Shown here: piece by piece, positions 41,455 to 52,941 of the stretch
Position numbering within the stretch: the stretch's first letter is position 1
Layout of the letters: each line of letters opens with the position of its first letter
Assembly: GCF_007655135.1 (NCBI RefSeq)
Contig: NC_045130.1
Span: 806,001 to 870,000 of the forward strand
From: Punica granatum
Taxonomy: Eukaryota; Streptophyta; Magnoliopsida; Myrtales; Lythraceae
Direction: 5' to 3'
Length of the DNA: 64,000 nucleotides
The notes under the pieces: generated by a model
Database searches by the model: none
The model's input: the letters and a program-made list of their open reading frames with translations, nothing else
What the model was told of the DNA's origin: nothing
Program-made: the position numbers and the translations under genes

Positions 41455-43568
41455 TTCTACAGTAGTACTATAGCAGGGGTAGAAGTTCAATGATAGTCAA
41501 TCAAACTCAAGTTTGTTGCTGAGCCATCTCCTCCCGGAATGTGCTCTTCGACCATCCCTTCCATTCTTTCCATTATTTTCTCTCCCAAATGTGCTTAAAA
41601 ATAAGTTGTCTTTTCTCTGCTACTGGTTCTTGATTTGGTCGAATCCATGGTTGGATATTGCTTTTTCTTAAAGAGATTGTTTTCTCTCATGTGAGAATGC
41701 ATCTGTAGATGAATAAATATGGTTGGAGGTATACTGATGAATATCAAAGCACCCTCCTGCACTTTGGTCAGTACCGTGCATTGGGGAAGCCGGCTCAAAT
41801 CATGTCCTTAAGGCCGCCTGTGGGTGGCACACGCCAACATCGCCAACTGAGCCTGCTGAACTGAAGCGAGAGCAGAATGACTGGGCCAAGACAAGCACCA
41901 ACTCAAAATCTCCACCCGAATGTCCGGTTTCTTGATAAAATTTCTTATCATCAGGGTCAATTGATTGAATGTCTATCTATGTACCTGTCATGTAACAGTA
42001 CGCGATTCCTATGGTTCAATGAGTTAAGATATCATGTGCTGTGGCAGATGCCTTACTTTTGGCACCTTTAAAAGATAATTACATTTAGTCATGCTTATTG
42101 AGCTTTCGGATATCATGGTACACATAATATATATATGAATGAAAGCAAGATATGAGGTGAGTCCAACTAGATGGCCTTATATCGTTCCATTTCTGAATGA
42201 AATTTTCTCAGTTTTTTGAGTTTTTAAATTTTTAAATTATATTTTATTACGAAATTAGCAATGAAATCTTTCGAAATTATCTTCGATTATAATATACCAT
42301 TTAAAAAAGATCAAAAATATCATAAATTTTTTTGGATATCATATACTGATTTCCAATTGAAGGCAATATGAATTTTCTGAATGGAATTTTCTAGATTTTT
42401 ATTATTTTTTTATTTTGAAAATTATTTTTAATTTTTTTAAAAAATATTTCATCATAAAATTCGGTTTCTTGATTTCTGTAATGTTATAATTTATTTGAAA
42501 TAAATGGAAAGATCTTATTATATGTATAGATATTATTTAATAATCTCGACTTTTTTAAAATTAAAATTAAAATTTCATCACATAAATTAACATCAAAATA
42601 AGTATATATTAGAATATATTTTTTTGAAATGAATTTTCTAGATTTTTATTTATATAATTTTATTTTCGGATTATTTTTTATCAAAAATATTCTTTAAAGG
42701 TATTTCATCATAAAATCTGATTTCTTGATATCTTTAATTTTTATAATTTATATAACATAATGTATTTGAAATAAATGAGAAGATTTTATTATATTGTCAT
42801 ATATTATCTAATAATCTTGAATTTTTCAAATCAAAATTAATATTTCATCACATCAAGATTAACATGAAAATAAGTATATATTAGTATATATATTTATACT
42901 TAATATAAATATATATTTGTTATGTTGACCTCCTTCACTATATATAGAAAGAAAAAGTATGTATAAGTTATATGTTTTTTAAGATATCTATTTTTTTAAA
43001 AATAGATTAGGTAATATCTCATAAATACATATGAATTATATTTTATTTTCAAAAAACAAATCAGATTTGTTAACCAAAATAGGAAAATAAATAAGATTAT
43101 ATTTTATCTAAATTCTATATGATAGTTATTAATATGAATCATTATACACATACACATAGGCATATTCACCTCTTAAACAATATATCTACAACTAGATACG
43201 AGCTTTTGAAACGTTTCTCTATTTCTAGATGTAGGTGAATTGAGTAAATTTATATTTTAATTCTTCTCTCATTTTTATCATAATTTTTTATTTTTTATTT
43301 TATTTTTTTCTCGTATTATTTTTCAAGATTGGTAATGACCAATACGTAAGTTCTTAGAAAATTCTTCTACAGCTAAACGTGAAGAATGTTATTTATTTTA
43401 TTTTATTTTTTCACTTTTGAATCTCAAAAGAATTTTTCTTTTTAATTCATAATTATATATATTTTTTCAGATTAGTGTACTCTTCCGTGCAACGCACAAC
43501 CTTCACGATAATATATATATACATATATTTAAGGAAGAAAAAGCAAATAGAAATTTCTTTTATTAAGC
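41455..43568. other. Very AT-rich spacer
   Basis: After the FolD 3' end (about 41455-41800) the sequence becomes extremely AT-rich from about 42150 to 43560. It has no credible open frame. It contains an imperfect tandem duplication, listed separately. Confidence 0.5.
42375..42890. repeat. Imperfect tandem duplication of about 250 bp in AT-rich DNA
   Basis: Matching landmarks recur in the same order about 250 bases apart: GAATTTTCTAGATTTTTATT, ATTTCATCATAAAAT followed by TTTCTTGAT, TTTGAAATAAATG, and AAATTAA.ATTTCATCACAT with AAGTATATATTAG. Copies run roughly 42375-42625 and 42626-42890, with small insertions and substitutions between them. No terminal inverted repeats were found. Confidence 0.7.
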
Positions 43569-43792
43569 ATGGGCTTGTTCGGCCCGTTTAAGAATGCGGC
43601 GCGGGGGCCCAGGGACATGGCCCCATTGGATGATCACTTAGAACTGAACTAGCACAAATCAGGCAAATCTTGGTTGTTGGATCCTGTTGAAGTTGATCAC
43701 AATCCGACGGTAACTCATTCACCAGTCAACTCCTCTCGGCAGCCGGTGTAACGGACCAAACTGGACCCGTTAACCCGTAAACCGCCGTCAAC

Positions 43793-43826
43793 TATATAAA
43801 CCCGAAACCGCAACAAAATTCCCGCC
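43793..43826 (+). promoter_or_regulatory. TATA box and E2F-type site of the PCNA-like gene
   Basis: TATATAAA lies at 43793-43800, 106 bases before the ATG. TTCCCGCC at 43819-43826 matches the core of the plant E2F site (TTTCCCGCC), one base short of the full consensus. Upstream, near 43600, GGGGCCCAGGG gives a site II-like core. E2F and site II elements are typical of plant PCNA and other S-phase promoters. Confidence 0.55.
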
Positions 43827-43905
43827 TCTCTCATTATCTCGGCTCCTCATCTCCCCCTCTCCCTCGGTCACTCAGCTCAGCTCAGCTCTCTCGCTCTGGA
43901 GATCA

Positions 43906-46825
43906 ATGGCGGAGTTCAGATTCCCGATCGAAATCCTCAGGAACGTTCTAAAGCCTCTGGTGCTCATGGCCAATGACGCCAACATCTTCTTCGACCCTAA
44001 CCGCGGCCTCCGGCTCAAGCTCGTCTGCTTCATAGGTTACGTCGATGCAGCGGTGTTCTTCAGGAAGGAGTCCCTCGCCAACTTCCAGTGCCCTAACCGC
44101 ACCTCCTCCTCCATCGACATCTTGGAGTTTGGACGCGCTCTGCATCGACTTGGCACCAACGGTCTCGTCGCTCTTCACTTTGACACGGAGGAGCTTGTCC
44201 TCCGCCTCCGTACTGTCAGATTTGGTGAGTGGAGTGAGAAAGCAGAGTTGGTTGCTCCTTTCCTTGCATGAATTCGTTTTGCTTGCTGAATTTGGCGTTG
44301 AGATGGAGTTTCCGGTCAAAATCTGATTACATGAAACGAACATAGTGTAGATTGCTCGAATCACCGCTTGAGAGCAGAATGATCGTGCATGAATCTAGCG
44401 GAACCTGTCCTGTTTGAATTTCTTTCTATATATGGACGATGTCTATTTAGCCGTATTATGATCGGATGTTGAAATTAGCCAGAGAAGAACATCTTCTGTA
44501 TTGTAACACGAAAATGAGTTTTTGGCGTCAATGAAGGAATGATAGGTATACCGATGAATTCGTGATCAGAAGGTGTAGTATCATAAATGGGTTAAATTGA
44601 GACTCTTCTTTCGCTGGAATGCAAGGTTATTCCTTTTGGATAAAAGAATGCATATTTCCTTAGGAGTTTCTGAAGGTTTATATTCCTCATGTCTTTAGAG
44701 AGTAAATTGATTTTCACAGGCTAGTTCCACAAACTTCCCTAATTGGTTTAACTAAGCTCAAAATAGATATTTACCTTTTGGAATGTTACTAAACCACATA
44801 AATTGGCATGTTATCAAAGTGGATTCAGACAGTTACAATGCTCAGATGCTATGTCTTCGTTGTGTATTGCAGGTCCTTTAACTCCAGAGAGGCTTCTTAT
44901 GGAGCCGACAGGTGCCTTTGCAATTATACTGATTTAAGTAGAGTAGCAACCACAGGTTGATCTAACATCTTCTCGAAAACTGCACTGTGTCTGCAGAAGA
45001 AAGATGCACTGAAATGGCACTGATGGAAGAACGTTCTGAGTTCATGCAAATAGATGAATCAAAGTTTGAATATGATTTGCTTATTGGGATTCCTTCAAGC
45101 CAGTTTAGACAAATACTGGAAGATGTGGGGGAGCTTACTCACTTCGGTACCTATATCCTTCCTGTTGATACGCTTACCCACTTTCTTGAACTTATGCCCT
45201 GCTTTTGGATGTCCATAACGTGTATATGTAATGCAGTTTTTATGCTTGAATGTATGTGTATGCAGTTTGTCATATGATGTAAGAAAATGTTGCATGTCCA
45301 AAGTTTGGATTTGTATGTGATTATCATATGATGTGATGTTATGTTGCGTGTGAAAATATTCAAGAGAAGTATCAAACCTTTTTAAAAGGTGCCGGAGATT
45401 TCTTTTTATTTGCAGATATAGTAAACTTAGCTTTACAAGTTCAATTTCCAAGAATGATGCTGATGATGATTGAGAATGCTATCTAAGCGTGAAGCTTAAG
45501 ATACCTGGTAGTTGAACATCAGCTCCATCTATTTGAACCACACCGGGTAGTGGGCATTATTAGGACAGCCATGATCATAAATCTTATATAATATTGTCTT
45601 TGCAGTCCTTTATGTTTGCCTGGATAATTGCATTTTTAAACAGGCCTCTAAGATGGTCATTTCAAATTTCAAATTTTCTCAATCCAATCGCTACATTTAG
45701 TTAGAAAATATTGAAATGACATTTTTATATCAAGTCTTTTGCCGGTTGGCCTAATCATTATTCAGGAAAAGAAAATAGGCTTACGGAACTGGTTTTTGCA
45801 TCCTCTGTTTCCAACTTAACGGCTGCCCTGGTTTTGCATTGAAAAGAAACTCATGGGCATTCTTGCTTCTTTACGTGGCTGTTGTAGTTTTAATAGATTG
45901 AATAACAAGGATTGCTTTTTTTGAGCATTCCACGCTGATCCTAGGCATATTTCTTCTGCAATATCATGCCTTCTACTAATACGAGTCTTTGTTGGCAGTG
46001 ACCATGTATGTGAAAGAAACAGCAATATGGTTTAAAGCGAAGGACAAAGTTTTTTACCTCTGTAAGGAGGTACGCTGAATCAGGAAAATATGCCACCGTT
46101 TCTAAGCAAATATTACTGTATGTGCTTGAAAACACAGATATTCCCTTGACAAAAAACCTCAATAGCTGTTCATTCGAGGACAGAGTACTGATAATTTTCA
46201 AGTACTTTTTGCTTTTCATGAATTTCTCTCCCCCAGTTTTTCAGAAATTAGACAACCGTTTACAATTTCATACGTGCATTCTGATGGTAGCCCTTAATAA
46301 TGGCAGTTACTTGTCATACATTCATACATGCAACTTTTATGTTTCTGCAGACAAATGTTCTTAAGTATGACCTAACCTTTAACCCTTGATTTCCACTTTT
46401 CTCTATGCATCTGCACAAACAGTTGTCTCAAGAATCAGCTTGGTCTGGAACAATTAAACAAGTAACAAGTTTCAAGCACAATGGCCACTGCCATTCCATA
46501 ACATAGATTGGATCTTGATGGGATTATCCCTTTTTCCCTTGTTCCTGTTATGCAGCTTGGACACTTTGTAACTGTGGGCCCTACCTTCAAGAAACCAGTT
46601 GTCCTAGAGTTTGCATTGTACCGAATTACCTCATTCCAGTTGGCGTCACAGCTCTCAAACATGGTGTGGATATGCTGGTCGTTGGATGCCCCGCCTTTGC
46701 TGAACTTTCCTGTTGGATCTCTGGGTAACATCCATATGTACAGCAGATTTTATCCTGAAATAAAGAAGATGAGATTTGTCAATCAATCTAGAAAGGAAGC
46801 GGCACCTGCATCTCCCCTCCACTGA
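43906..46825 (+). CDS. Divergent PCNA-like sliding-clamp protein
   Basis: The exons 43906-44224, 44873-44911, 44997-45146, 45999-46069 and 46556-46825 stay in phase and give 282 residues, against about 263 for canonical plant PCNA. Landmarks align in order. EILRNVLKPLVLMANDANIFFD matches the PCNA N-terminus. CPNRTSSSIDILEFGRALHRLGTNG matches the region around CDRNLSMGMNL...CAGND. LMEERSEFMQIDESKFEY matches the interdomain loop (LMDIDSEHLGIPEAEY). IGIPSSQFRQILEDVGELTHFG matches MPSSEFARICKDLSSIGD. EFALYRITSF and MYSRFYPEIKK match TFALRYMNSF and YLAPKIEE. Identity to canonical PCNA is low, and the MDSSHVALV core is replaced. The last intron is the least certain. Whether it forms a clamp is unknown. 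Confidence 0.72.
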
Positions 46826-47697
46826 TGGTGAAAATTGGGAACTTGTATAGATTTGAGGTTCGATTCAACTCATCAATCGATGCTGCCATCTAACGGAAGT
46901 GCTTTCCCTGACTTTTCTGCTGTAAAGGCCATTCTTTTGTAAGACAAGAAGATTTCTGAAGACCCCCACTGACTAGTAGGACACCGGTACAACTGAGAAA
47001 CATTCTCTTCCCCCAGATATACCTACAGGTTAGTTCTTCATAAAGAGATGCTGTAAGGAGAATAATAATACACATGTATGGCTTCTTTCCTGCTGTTGAT
47101 GAGGAAAAGATTTGTGTCATTTTCCATTTAGCATTACTAACGCTCCTGGAAGCTGCATCGCTGTTCGTTGATAATGGTAGATTTTGCCCCACTTGTCTTA
47201 CAGCAAAGAGGATGAAACTTGAGCAAAAAAGGAGATGGAGGACCACTTTTAAATTCCTTATGCAGTGCAATGAGATGGCAATTATCGCAAGCGGATGTAA
47301 CTAGATAGGTTCTTCTTGGTCTCACTCACGGTGTGGGTTTCCTACACACTTGCACTGAATTTCCCTTGTCTGAACAAACATATCTGCATCAGTTGGTTTC
47401 CCTTGGAAGTCCAACTACTGATGCATTTTGGCTGCAAACCTCAGGAGACATATTATTACGATACAAACCTTGTGAATATGCGTTTATGCTTGGAAACATT
47501 ACAGAAGATTATACGTGTAATATGGAGCAAACCATCTCAGTAATTGTCAAGTGAACCATAAGGTCTCTACTGAGGCAAGGAAATGAGATTCCGCTGATAC
47601 AATGGTACAAATTGCTTACAGCAATCATTCTTGAATGGATAAATTACAAATGAATGCAGGCAGAAATGAAAAACTAATACGGTAGTCCATTTTAAGC
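46826..47697. other. Convergent 3' region between PCNA-like gene and PMM
   Basis: The two genes converge here. I see no further coding sequence that resembles a known protein, although several short open frames exist. Confidence 0.5.
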
Positions 47698-50011
47698 TCA
47701 GGACATGAAGAGAGCCTTGCACTTCTCGACTGTATCTTCGGGACTAGTCACTGAAACAATGGAAAATAACCACTTATGATGGTGACGAATAAGGACAATT
47801 CATCTACTGGAAAAGATTCAAACTTCAAACCATTGACTCATGCTGACAGTAAGTATCCATTTTTGTCAAAGTCATGAAAGGTTATGCTAATCAGTTCCAT
47901 GAATCCATCCATGATTTTTTGGTCCGCTCATCTCTTCAGCCAGAATTTGGGTGGAGAATGCCATGGAGTATAGGAAACTGACGATATAAAGAAGGTTGAG
48001 TGAGGTTAGAGAGCTTACCTGTATGACCTGTAGTCCTCTCAGATTCGAAGATCTCATAGTCGTTTCCACCCTGTCCAAACAAGAGAACAAAGGTCTCTGT
48101 TAGATGCACAAGTATGAAAGATCTGTCTGCCAAAAACTTTCATAACTTTCTATCGTGAAGGAAATTGAACTATCCTTGAGAAGAGATATCAAATGAAGAT
48201 TGACTAAGAGCATTGATAGGAAGCAGACCTTGTAAGTTTTATCACCGAAGAAGTGGATTTCCGGGAACTCATCAAGGTACCTCAAGCAATATGTCTTATC
48301 CCAACCTCGAGGAAATACCTGACAGAACATCATTCACAGACCAGACAGGTAAAAAACATTTGCCTTGTTGCTAATTTAGGGAAGAAACAATTCGTCTAGG
48401 TGAAGAGATATCACTTACATCAAAACTTATCTGGCCTCCTATCGAGAATGTCAGGTTAAGATGCGCAAACTTCTCACGTAGGACTGACACCATCTTAGGG
48501 CGTATGTTGTGAACCTGAGAAATTGCAAAAAAGCAACCTCATAAGTTCATGACGGTACCCGACATGCCAATTTGGTTTTCAAATGGGACCGGTTTGGTGG
48601 AAGTATAGAAGTAGGATCAAAGATTGTACCTTGTCATATTTTTCAAATTCATCTCTTTCTTCCTGGCTGCAGTTTCGACCAATTGGGGATACATTCAACA
48701 TCCCATTTCTGAACTCTATGAATGTTCCCCTGAGGAATATTTTCAAAGTTAAAAGGCCATGGAAACATAAAAATTGACCGAAGAACTAATTCGAAGGCTT
48801 GGGTGCTGCCAACCTTTTTATCGGAATGTCCAAGTCGGCAAAGTAGTGAAGCGTAAAATTAATAAATTCCTGAGAATTTAAACACATTCCATTAGAAAAC
48901 AAATTGCGGTAAGAGCTAAGCATAAACAACGATGATCCTGTAGGAAGCAATTGGCCTCACCACCCTTAACATGAGTTGTCTCTGGTAAAACAAGTATATG
49001 GCAAGAACATGACAGCTCTTACCTTTAGTTTTTCCTCTCCGAGAAACAACTTCAAGCTCTGGAAATTACGAAAACAGAGAATCTAATCAGGTGTCCAATG
49101 GAACACTCCCAACGCATACAATGCCATTGAAAAATCTACCCTTGTTGAAACATTTAAAACAGCTTTCAGCAAGCCTTATTTTCTTAATGGCGAGATAAAT
49201 TTTCATTAATTAGCTTACAAGAAAAAAAATCATCAATCAAAAGTGAATACCAAGGGGATGCTTATCAAAATAATATACAAGGCAATTTAGCAAGTTGTTT
49301 TGGCCAGATGTTGCCGAAAGACAATAAAATGGATGTGCCATCTTTACCATTATTGGGCTGAAAGGTATTTACCTGCATGCCAATCAGCTTGCCATCTTGA
49401 TGTGCCACAAGGCCATTCTCAGAAAATACATAGTCATAGTCATCAATAACTGCACAAGTCCACGGAGTATTTAGGTTAACTAGTAGCCTTACGTGCACTT
49501 CCATATGAATAGAGATGAAAGCAACAGAAGCCAACCTGTCCTCCCAAGTTGCTCTGATATCTTAGAAAGGTCAGATCCTCCCACAACTCCGACTGTAACA
49601 ACCTGCAGCAAGGCTATGCAGTTACTACAGCAGAAATTCAACATCTTCTTTCTTGAGAGTTGAAGATGGGAGAACACTACTGGATGAGAAAATGGTCAGA
49701 CAAAATAAGTTACTCGTTAGATAAGCAAGAACCCACCTTTCGGAGTTCCTTCATGAACTCTAACATCTGAGGAGTAGCCCCCTAGAGACCAAAAAAGCAC
49801 TAAATCAAAAACCAATTGAAAGACCAACTTCAAGTGGCAGAGCAACACTATACTGACACGACAGACGTCTTCAAGCTGACCCTTTGAGGCAAAAGAAAGA
49901 TTGGAAATGCAAACCCTGCAGTTAGGTAAATACACCTTATACCTTTCGAGGAGCAGTGAGAGTTCCATCAACATCAAAGAGAGCGATCAAACCAGGCTTT
50001 CTCAGAGCCAT
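47698..50011 (-). CDS. PMM: Phosphomannomutase
   Basis: It converts mannose-6-phosphate to mannose-1-phosphate, the step leading to GDP-mannose for ascorbate and glycoprotein synthesis, in the cytosol. Eleven exons (50011-49943, 49781-49737, 49602-49536, 49449-49373, 49058-49023, 48869-48814, 48729-48630, 48514-48419, 48318-48229, 48070-48019, 47750-47698) keep phase and give 246 residues, the standard plant PMM length. It is a HAD phosphatase-fold enzyme: [11 protein letters not shown] carries the nucleophile Asp and the acid/base Asp. Further motifs are [62 protein letters not shown] and [16 protein letters not shown]. Start and stop are unambiguous. Confidence 0.97.
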
Positions 50012-50687
50012 TACTGTGTACTTATGCTGCTGGACATGAAGAAATATATCAGCAAAGATACGAACTTAAAGCTGGCTAGCCTATAAAAGAGAGAATTAAT
50101 CTTCCCAGGAAAGTTTTTTAATTACAATCAAGTAGCAAGCTAGTCATCCTCCAGGCTCCACACATGGAATTCAAAATCAAATCTTACTTATATACTAGAC
50201 ATTGATATGATCATAAGATAATTGAGAGCTCAGCCCAATAAGAACTCAAGTTACGTTGAGCATAAATGCATAGTCCGGAATCAACTCAAACAATTCAAAT
50301 CAAAGGCAAAATTCCCAATTTTGGTTGTTAAAATCGCAGGCTGGCAGACCCATTGTTCAGTTTTGGCAGCAAAAATCAGCGCAGGAACTCAAACAGGACG
50401 GGATCGGGTCACCATTTAATTCCACGCATCAGCATAAGACTATCGAGCTTTGAAAGAACAATGAGCAACTTACTTCAGAAGGAAAGGTAAATTTTGGATT
50501 CGGATCAATGGACCAATGGATAGAATGGAATGGGTTTCCCAATTCCCAGAACTCAGCTGAAGATTAGTTTTGACAATGGCATCTCCCCCGTATGTAATAA
50601 ACAACTGAGCCGAGCTCCCACAAAAAAAAAAAAAAAAAAAAAAGAGTTCTTTTTTTTCGTTTATTTTGAAAATATAATATAATATAA
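50012..50687. other. Upstream region of PMM
   Basis: This minus-strand leader and promoter region contains a run of about 22 A at 50622-50643 followed by T-rich sequence. No gene is seen. Confidence 0.45.
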
Positions 50688-50697
50688 TGCTTTCTAT

Positions 50698-51251
50698 CAT
50701 TGTTATCAGAACCGGACCGGACCGGCCGGTTCGACCGGTCGGATCGGGACCCGGCACCAAGTCCGGTCCGGTTCGCCTAAAAACCGAAATGGCAGCTTTG
50801 AACCGCCGGACCCATTGAATCGGCCGGTTTTAAACAAAATTTCATTAAACCGGCCGGTTCTATGGGTTTTTATGGGTTTCCTATTTAATGTAAAAATTGG
50901 TTGGTTGTGTAAAGATTTGAACTCATGACCTCTTACTTTTCATATTAGCATACTACCAACCAAGCCACCACCACTTTTTTGTTCTTTTAACTCTACTTTT
51001 AAGTACTTATTAAAATAAAATATTTATTTTGAAGTAAGAAATATTAAATATAGATACTTTCTTATACTATTGTTATATTTCTTTAAAATCATCATATTTT
51101 TATCTTAATTATCACAATTTTTTTAATAATATGAATATTTATTTTATTTTAAATAAACGAGCGGTCCGACCCATCGAACCCCCGGTTGGACCCATAAACC
51201 CATGACCCCGTACCCCTTCCGGTTCATCATCCGGTCCGGTTCTGATAACAC
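50698..51251. mobile_element. Mutator-like MITE with 20-bp perfect terminal inverted repeats
   Basis: TGTTATCAGAACCGGACCGG at 50701-50720 is exactly inverted at 51231-51250. A 10-nt repeat TGCTTTCTAT lies just outside at 50688-50697 and 51252-51261, offset from the inverted repeats by three and one bases. Long inverted repeats with a 9-10-bp duplication are the Mutator superfamily pattern. The ends are very rich in CCGG units, while the interior is AT-rich with no transposase. The element also holds a tRNA-like segment. Confidence 0.78.
50899..50973 (-). other. tRNA-like segment (A and B boxes) inside the MITE
   Basis: On the minus strand GGCTTGGTTGGTAGTATGC matches a tRNA D-arm/A-box (GCTCAGTTGGTAGAGC type). 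About 20 bases later GGTCATGAGTTCAAATC matches the T-arm/B-box (GGTTCAAATC type). Acceptor and T stems do not pair well, so this is not a working tRNA. It could be tRNA-derived or a SINE head captured by the element. Confidence 0.5.
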
Positions 51252-51599
51252 TGCTTTCTATTTGATGCTTTGGATCTGGAGATCTGCGAGGTAGGGTGGT
51301 CCACTCCACGTGACGTGGATATTGTAAGAATATTCGCAATCATCGTATTAGATTTTTTATTTTATTTTTTATAAGTAGGTTAAAAAAGTAATTGGTTGTA
51401 TATTTTATGTACGCCATCCTTGCATGTGCCTAGCAATCACTTGTTCTTTAAACAACATTTGATTATTGTCTCCTTTGCGGACATTACTGAACACTGGCTG
51501 CTAAGGCCAATCTCATTATGCATTGATTAACTACATTTAACTTTTTTTAGAATAAATCTTATTTTATTGTCCGAGGAGCCTACCACATTTCAGTGAAAC

Positions 51600-51790
51600 A
51601 TTTGGATTTTTTTTAGTTGAAGCGGTTCGACGCTTATCCATTTTTAGCAAGGTCTCGAGTTCGAGACATTTGAATGTAGAAAATCCGTGCTAGGAGAGCT
51701 TTACTCCTTAATGGATCGGCTTAATTCGACTGAATTAGTCGAGACTCAATTGGATTTCCTAGATACCAGTGTTCACACCGAAAAAATTAT
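51600..51790 (+). mobile_element. Second SINE-like, tRNA-derived insertion
   Basis: An A-box-like TTAGTTGAAGCGGTTCGACGC is followed by GCAAGGTCTCGAGTTCGAGAC, a strong B-box. The tail reads GGAGAGCTTTACTCCTTAATGG and then GACTGAATTAGTCGAGAC, with the end GATACCAGTGTTCACACCGA before A-rich sequence. This layout is familiar from eudicot tRNA-derived SINEs. No target-site duplication could be fixed, so the ends are approximate. Confidence 0.6.
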
Positions 51791-52941
51791 ATGTTATTTC
51801 ATTTTATTGATAGATCAGATGCTGATAAATTAGGCGGTGCATTTTTATGCTGATAAATTAAATGTCCCATGCTGACATCTGAGATGCAGTTCTCCCGGCA
51901 ACAGAAGAAAATTGAAATGCGTGACGTAGGAATATGTTTGCTTCTTCTTCTTCTTCTGAATATATATATATATATATATATCTTTTTTTTCTTCATTATA
52001 TTTGTAGCCGATAGGTTGATTTTGTTTTGTCTCAATTATTTCGATCCAGAAAATTTTGGGGGCCCACCACGAGGTGGCGAAGCTTCGGGCCCAACTTCTA
52101 CATCCAACATGGTTGCCCCTGTCGGCCCCACTTATAATGAGGACCCACCAGGAGGACTAGGGCAGAGCTTCAGAGCAATTGGCAATGAAACATCTGAGAG
52201 AGAGAGAGAACGGACCGAGCGGCTCATTCATTCCTCCCTCCTTTTTCCCTATGTCACGTTTGTCTGATATCTTTCGCTTTCAGTCATCAATTTTCAAAAT
52301 TGAGCTTGGCAGCTTTAGGAAGACGAAGATTCGCAGCAGTTCCCCTCGTTTTTGAATAGCCAAGACCTGAGAGAAAAAGACAACGTGCAATGCAAGGTTC
52401 ATCCTTCAGACAGATTATGCGAAATTTCACACGACCACTATTTTGATTGTCTGCATTCTGCAGTTTACCAAACTTTCCCTGACGAACAAAGTTTTGATTG
52501 CTGATCATACCTATCATCACCCAATATCAAAGAGAAATTGGTATCGTTCATCAAAAAAAGAAGAAGAGAAATTGGTATGTCAAATCCGATCAATACGAGT
52601 CTCCAAGCAGAAGATAAACCATACTCTCCCACCTATAGTATACAAGCTTGTCTCAAGAGTTACCTGGATAATGATCGATCCGCCCATAAAGAAAGATACA
52701 ATAAAACAACTAGATCAGAACAAGCAAGATCGAGATCCAGATCTGTTTTCAGAGAAAGCGGTCAGATATTCCATAAAGCCTTATTCCAGATGAATCACTC
52801 ATAAAAATTCACGGCGTCTGTCAGAAGGGTTCAACAACACATTTGACTGAACACTCTTATGAGTCCCAACAAAAAAAACAACCTTGTGATCAATAGCACG
52901 GGGCTTGGTGCTTCAGAGACAGCTGCAATTACTGGGATCGT
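51791..52941. other. Spacer with CTT and TA microsatellites
   Basis: A CTT tract followed by a TA tract lies at about 51940-51981, and a short GA tract near 52196-52210. The part close to 52942 is the 3' region of the small membrane protein gene. I see no other gene. Confidence 0.45.

Noticed and set aside
43948..44364. 138-residue minus-strand frame over the PCNA-like exon 1
   Set aside because: It is a shadow frame; the plus strand has splice sites, phase and PCNA landmarks.
52287..52804. Open frames on both strands near 52.3-52.8 kb
   Set aside because: No homology recognised and codon content looks random; the true gene here is the minus-strand 82-residue protein.
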